This document shows, piece after piece, positions 60,607-64,000 of a stretch of 64,000 nucleotides of DNA. The notes beneath the pieces were generated by a model. It was not told where the DNA came from, ran no database searches, and saw only the letters and a program-made list of their open reading frames with translations. The translations under genes were made by a program, and so were the position numbers. The stretch is taken from the NCBI GenBank assembly GCA_900177435.1, contig FXAI01000004.1:1-64000 (forward strand), read 5' to 3'. The stretch is from Alteromonadaceae bacterium Bs31. GTDB taxonomy: Bacteria; Pseudomonadota; Gammaproteobacteria; Pseudomonadales; Cellvibrionaceae. The stretch's first letter is position 1. Each line of letters opens with the position of its first letter.

Positions 60607-61926
60607 ATGAAAAAACGACGCCACTTCGAGACTGAAATCACCCGATTGGTGTTGATTGCCTCTGTACCCTTCTACGTGCTACTGATTTGGACGATGTTGT
60701 ATGCAGGGGTATCCATTTGGCTCACCTTGTTGGTGGGCTTGTTTGGCGGTGTGTTGATCATCTATGTTGCCACTCAAATCTACCACCGGGTTAAATCGCA
60801 GTTTCGTCGCCTGGGTAATGTTCTGGATTCCATGACCACCGGGGATTACACCCTGCGGGCGAGATCTGACCGCTCACACAGTGCTCTGGATGAATTAGTC
60901 ACCTCTATAAATGCCTTGGCTGAACGCTTAAGTCAGCAACGCGCCGAGACCATGGAAAGCCAGTTGTTGTTAAACACGGTGATAACGCACATAGATGTCG
61001 CCATTATTGCACTTAACCGTGATGGCGAAATTGGATTTTTGAACCCTGCCGCAGTAAAACTACTGCCCACTTCAGAGGAAGGTTCTACCCAGGTACTACG
61101 CGAATCGCTTGCGTTTGCGCAGTCATTTTCCAGTGGCCAACAGCGAGTGGTTGAATTGCAATTGGGAAGGCAGACAGGTAAATACCATGTGCATGTGGAG
61201 GAATTCTGGGGCTCGGGCATGCAAAATAAATTGCTCTTCCTTACAGATGTGGGCACTTTACTCAGAAGCGAAGAGCGCAGGGCCTGGCAGAGTTTGGTGC
61301 GGGTAATTAGCCATGAGATTAATAATTCATTAACCCCGATAGTTTCCATAAGCCAGACATTGCACCGGTCTGTGCTTAAGAAGTCCTATGAAAATGACAA
61401 TATGGAGCAAGGTCTATCACTCATTTCCACCCGGGCTGAGGGCTTGCGCCGATTTATCGAAAGTTACAAGCAATTAACCAGGCTTCCTGAGCCTAAAAAA
61501 GAGATGGTTCCAATCGCCAAACTTGTTAATAAAACACTGCAATTATTTTCTGATAGCAAGATCATCATTGTTGAAGGTGAAGACCTGGAGGTTCCGGTCG
61601 ATCCTGTTCAATTTGAGCAAGTTATCATTAACCTGCTTAAAAATGCTGTTGAGTCCATGAATAATATAAACGCGGATGGCACTATATCGGTGAAATGGAT
61701 AATGCATCCGGGAGTTTTTACATTCTCTATTTATGATGAAGGTGTAGGTATAAGCAACCCCGATAACCTGTTTGTTCCCTTTTACAGCACCAAGAAAGGT
61801 GGTTCGGGTATTGGCCTGCTGTTGTGTCGACAAATTATTGAAGCACATGGTGGCCGCATTAAGCTATCCAACAGAGAAGACGATATTCAAGGCTGCTGCG
61901 CCCGCATTGAACTGTGGCACTTGTAA
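60607..61926 (+). CDS. sensor histidine kinase
   Basis: A 439-residue membrane kinase, the partner of the response regulator 6 bp upstream. Two transmembrane helices (VLIASVPFYVLLIWTMLYAG, IWLTLLVGLFGGVLIIYVAT, residues about 15-60) are separated by a very short loop, so it has no real periplasmic sensor domain. A HAMP-like linker and a PAS domain (LLNTVITHIDVAIIALNRDG) follow. The phosphorylated His236 lies in VISHEINNSLTPI. HATPase motifs are NLLKNAVES, GVGISNPDNLF and GGSGIGLLLCRQI. The sensed signal may be internal, membrane-borne or from the exporter itself. Confidence 0.93.
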   Translation: MKKRRHFETEITRLVLIASVPFYVLLIWTMLYAGVSIWLTLLVGLFGGVLIIYVATQIYHRVKSQFRRLGNVLDSMTTGDYTLRARSDRSHSALDELVTSINALAERLSQQRAETMESQLLLNTVITHIDVAIIALNRDGEIGFLNPAAVKLLPTSEEGSTQVLRESLAFAQSFSSGQQRVVELQLGRQTGKYHVHVEEFWGSGMQNKLLFLTDVGTLLRSEERRAWQSLVRVISHEINNSLTPIVSISQTLHRSVLKKSYENDNMEQGLSLISTRAEGLRRFIESYKQLTRLPEPKKEMVPIAKLVNKTLQLFSDSKIIIVEGEDLEVPVDPVQFEQVIINLLKNAVESMNNINADGTISVKWIMHPGVFTFSIYDEGVGISNPDNLFVPFYSTKKGGSGIGLLLCRQIIEAHGGRIKLSNREDDIQGCCARIELWHL

Positions 61927-61989
61927 GGAAACGGCCGGTAATTATTTTCTCCCAGGAAATTTTCTGCACGCTTACCACGGTCAGTGCGT

Positions 61990-62075
61990 CTATAACATTT
62001 GAGCGCGTTCATATGCTTCTGTATCGACGAAGGCCAATTCAATGATGTTGCCATTCGGGTCGAAAATGGAGCAAA
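61990..62075 (-). pseudogene. C-terminal remnant of a VOC/glyoxalase-family gene
   Basis: The minus-strand frame reads FDPNGNIIELAFVDTEAYERAQML and then stops (CTA at 61990). FDPNGNxIEL is the conserved end of the vicinal-oxygen-chelate fold, with the metal-binding Glu. The frame breaks at about 62075 and the N-terminal part is not found upstream. It cannot be functional. Confidence 0.65.
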
Positions 62076-62437
62076 ATAAAACCACTCATAACATGACGAT
62101 TGTCAGACCAATCAGCCGTTCTGGCGAGGCTTCCTTATGTTTATCAGACCTTACATTTGACATAGCGTTGTAAAGTATTTCACCCTCCTCGTGCGGTATT
62201 AGCCCACCTTAGCCAGCCATTTACCTCACCGGACGCTAGTGAGTAGCATGCTTGTATTGTCGCCTTTTGCAGCACAAGGCATACGGCATCACTTTCCATA
62301 TTTGATGAAGGACATTTCTAGCGCTAGTGGTACAAAAAAGTGTGCCTACAGTGTACGCTCCTAGAGATTGGCAGCGTTTTCACTTCCGCTAGCGAGCGTC
62401 CGCCAAGCTCTTGCGAGTTCTCACCTCTTAAGACGGG
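62076..62437. other. intergenic region without gene
   Basis: 362 bp, moderately AT-rich. No coding frame with family features, tRNA or strong terminator was recognised. It holds the presumed promoter of the AHH toxin gene. Confidence 0.3.
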
Positions 62438-63088
62438 ATGCCAGACATGGCATCGTTTTTTGAATATACCCATCCCGACTATGGCAACTACGAATTCCAA
62501 GCTCACCACCTGGTATCTGGTAAGCAGGCCCTACAAGACCACAAGGTAGAACAATGGATAGCCAAATCTGAAAAAAAAATTGAAGAAGATACAGGTTACA
62601 CAATCAATGGCTCCCAAAATGGCTTGTGGGCACCTTCCTGGCCAAAGTCATTTCGCTCTGGCGCACACGAGGGCAAATGGACAGACCCCAACACTGACAC
62701 GCAGGAAATTGCCAACCGAGTTATGAAGTTAGCACGCTGCCAGTTTCACTTGGGCGCTCACAATATTGGAGACCCCCTGGATGCAGGCCAAGTAAGGCAC
62801 TTGTGCTACGACAGCTGGCTTAAGAAAGAATTAACACGCATGTACTTGCGCATGTGGGGTTGGTCTAGAGTAGGCCCTGCTTGCTGTGAAGATGGCGAAC
62901 GAAAAAAGCCACCGTTCCAACCAAATGAGCGGATCAATCGTGCCCTCAACAGACTCTCCTCCGTAGCTAAACAGCAGCTAACGACCAACAGAAAGCGGTG
63001 GTTTACCTTTCTCTCGCGCCTGGCCCTGAATTACCATGAAGAGGTATGCGGGCACCCAATACCAGGCAAGAAATCGGTGAGATCATAG
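62438..63088 (+). CDS. AHH-type nuclease toxin, orphan form
   Basis: A 216-residue protein that begins almost at the toxin domain: MPDMASFFEYTHPDYGNYEF followed by QAHHLVSGKQ with the literal AHH motif (A22-H23-H24). INGSQNGLWAPSWPKSF is the NG-x-x-x-P segment, and ARCQFHLGAHN, a later His pair, fits the metal site. The rest is a Cys-containing, Trp-rich tail. There is no delivery domain, so it is an orphan C-terminal toxin or a small effector. An Imm11-type gene starts immediately afterwards. A downstream ATG at 62447 is also possible. Confidence 0.7.
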   Translation: MPDMASFFEYTHPDYGNYEFQAHHLVSGKQALQDHKVEQWIAKSEKKIEEDTGYTINGSQNGLWAPSWPKSFRSGAHEGKWTDPNTDTQEIANRVMKLARCQFHLGAHNIGDPLDAGQVRHLCYDSWLKKELTRMYLRMWGWSRVGPACCEDGERKKPPFQPNERINRALNRLSSVAKQQLTTNRKRWFTFLSRLALNYHEEVCGHPIPGKKSVRS

Positions 63089-63096
63089 GGGGCCTT

Positions 63097-63669
63097 ATGT
63101 ACTTCTGGCTACGAGAAGATTGGACTCTTGATGACACTGTTATAGGGACACCCGACATCGGTGGTGATGAGATTGACTTCTTGATAGGGGCTCCGCTACC
63201 AAAGTCAATCAAAACGCCCATTGAATTCAAGACGTCTTATAGCTCAGGGGCAGTAGCTCAACATTTTTTCGACTACGGCACCTGCATACCAGCGGTTAGT
63301 AAAGCTTTTGTCGAGGTTCTTGTATCGGCTGGGGTCGATAATTTCGAATTACTTCCGGCAACCCTCAAAAACGATGCAGGATATGTGTGGGAGGATTTTT
63401 TTGCGTTAAACGTGATTGGCATGGTCAACGCCACTGATTTGCATAACCCAATCTATGAAGAAATCATGGGAGGTAACGAAGAAGGAATGCCACCTTTGGG
63501 GGTTTTTACAGCCTTAGCGCTGCGAGAGGAACGCATCACTCCTTTTGATTTTTTTAGGGAGCCTATCGGTAATTCGCTGGTGCTGTCTGAGCGGGTGATG
63601 CAAAAGGTCCTCGATGCTTTCCCCAACGGGGGTATAGGCATCACTGCTCACGAGGTAATTCTTACCTAA
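63097..63669 (+). CDS. Imm11-type immunity protein
   Basis: A 190-residue soluble protein. VAQHFFDYGTCIPAVSKAFVEVLVSAGVDNFELLPATL, then YVWEDFFALNVIGMVNATD, is the Imm11 (PF07791) pattern, and FFREPIGNSLVLSERVMQKVLDAF is the family's closing part. It follows the AHH toxin with 8 bp between stop and ATG 63097; the longer frame from 63046 would overlap the toxin. The ATG is preceded by GGGGG. It should neutralise the toxin. The same toxin-immunity combination as at 38859-40018, but in opposite orientation. Confidence 0.72.
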   Translation: MYFWLREDWTLDDTVIGTPDIGGDEIDFLIGAPLPKSIKTPIEFKTSYSSGAVAQHFFDYGTCIPAVSKAFVEVLVSAGVDNFELLPATLKNDAGYVWEDFFALNVIGMVNATDLHNPIYEEIMGGNEEGMPPLGVFTALALREERITPFDFFREPIGNSLVLSERVMQKVLDAFPNGGIGITAHEVILT

Positions 63670-63672
63670 CCG

Positions 63673-64000
63673 TTAATTAACGCAAACGGCACCGCGTAAT
63701 CCCATATCAGAAGCACAATAAATCAAGCTTGTTTCTTTGTGAAACGCCGCTAACACAACCAATATACTGGCAAGAGCGGCGCCAACATCTCCAAAAAACT
63801 CGATGGGGCGTATATGTTCCGTCAATTCATTAAAGTATTGGCTCGAACGTATCATTGCCACCACATGCTCCTTTGCAAAATAAAGCTCACCATTTTGACT
63901 GGAATAAATCCTGCGCGCTAACGCACGCCGCCTGTTCAATACCTCTTTAAAGGTATGTGACAACGCTTCCCCAAGGTAAGGTTCTTCGCTGTAAAGATGC
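63673..64000 (-). CDS. partial unknown protein, runs off right edge
   Basis: The minus-strand frame is open from the right edge to a stop at 63673; 108 codons are visible. The part near the edge reads HLYSEEPYLGEALSHTFKEV. The end is ILVVLAAFHKETSLIYCASDMGLRGAVCVN, a hydrophobic helix followed by a strand. The -SDMGLRGA- end slightly recalls the C-terminus of thiolase/ketosynthase-like proteins carried in some type VI secretion loci, but this is too weak to name it. The gene is convergent with the Imm11-type gene, with a 3-bp gap. Confidence 0.45.
   Translation of the reverse strand, partial: HLYSEEPYLGEALSHTFKEVLNRRRALARRIYSSQNGELYFAKEHVVAMIRSSQYFNELTEHIRPIEFFGDVGAALASILVVLAAFHKETSLIYCASDMGLRGAVCVN

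Overview
The window looks like the chromosome of a marine, polysaccharide-degrading gammaproteobacterium, most likely near Cellvibrionaceae (Teredinibacter/Saccharophagus/Cellvibrio type). The reasons are the conserved order thrS-infC-rpmI-rplT-pheS-pheT-ihfA-merR, an infC gene that starts with ATT, a multidomain GH9 cellulase, a GH3 glucosidase and an exopolysaccharide export set. The taxonomic guess is inference from gene content, not from a search.

Layout. 1-2.3 kb (minus strand): a family 2 glycosyltransferase and a sugar-nucleotide epimerase, the edge of a polysaccharide locus. 2.3-7.4 kb: a repeat-rich accessory stretch with a GGTACC cluster, a truncated nuclease gene, an 18-unit 21/22-bp minisatellite beside an uncharacterised helical protein, a metallo-beta-lactamase/beta-CASP nuclease, and a REP-associated transposase with an in-frame amber codon whose upstream sequence recurs at the truncated nuclease. 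7.4-10.8 kb (minus): a three-gene operon whose two large products together match the length and domain order of VioB/RebD. 11.5-22.4 kb: two UDP-sugar dehydrogenases, a GH3-SGNH fusion lipoprotein, tRNA-Asn and tRNA-Val, then a Wza-type SLBB export protein and a Wzi-like outer-membrane protein. 22.7-31.1 kb: the translation core operon, with 163-bp tandem repeats between pheS and pheT, ending near tRNA-Pro(GGG).

31.2-42.4 kb is an accessory island beside tRNA-Pro. It carries a Hachiman-type defence pair (hamA, hamB), a convergent unknown gene with a RexA-like layout, a decayed phage-satellite replication module (integrase remnants, rolling-circle GPA-type initiator, AlpA-like regulator, iterons), an AHH nuclease toxin with its likely immunity gene, a wHTH/nucleotidyltransferase pair with an operator ladder, and a truncated effector tail with a membrane partner. 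42.4-50.5 kb holds a duplicated DUF1254/DUF1214 lipoprotein, a three-gene quinone/cytochrome redox module without a catalytic subunit, a C39-like cysteine peptidase and a decayed second copy of the GPA gene.

50.7-54.3 kb: a secreted GH9 cellulase whose terminator loop has been expanded by four 51-bp repeats. 54.6-61.9 kb: an adaptor/ABC ATPase/FtsX-type permease set followed by its own sigma-54 response regulator and histidine kinase, with a candidate -24/-12 promoter and palindromic sites upstream. 61.9-64 kb: a VOC-protein remnant, a second AHH toxin with an Imm11-type partner, and a partial gene at the right edge.
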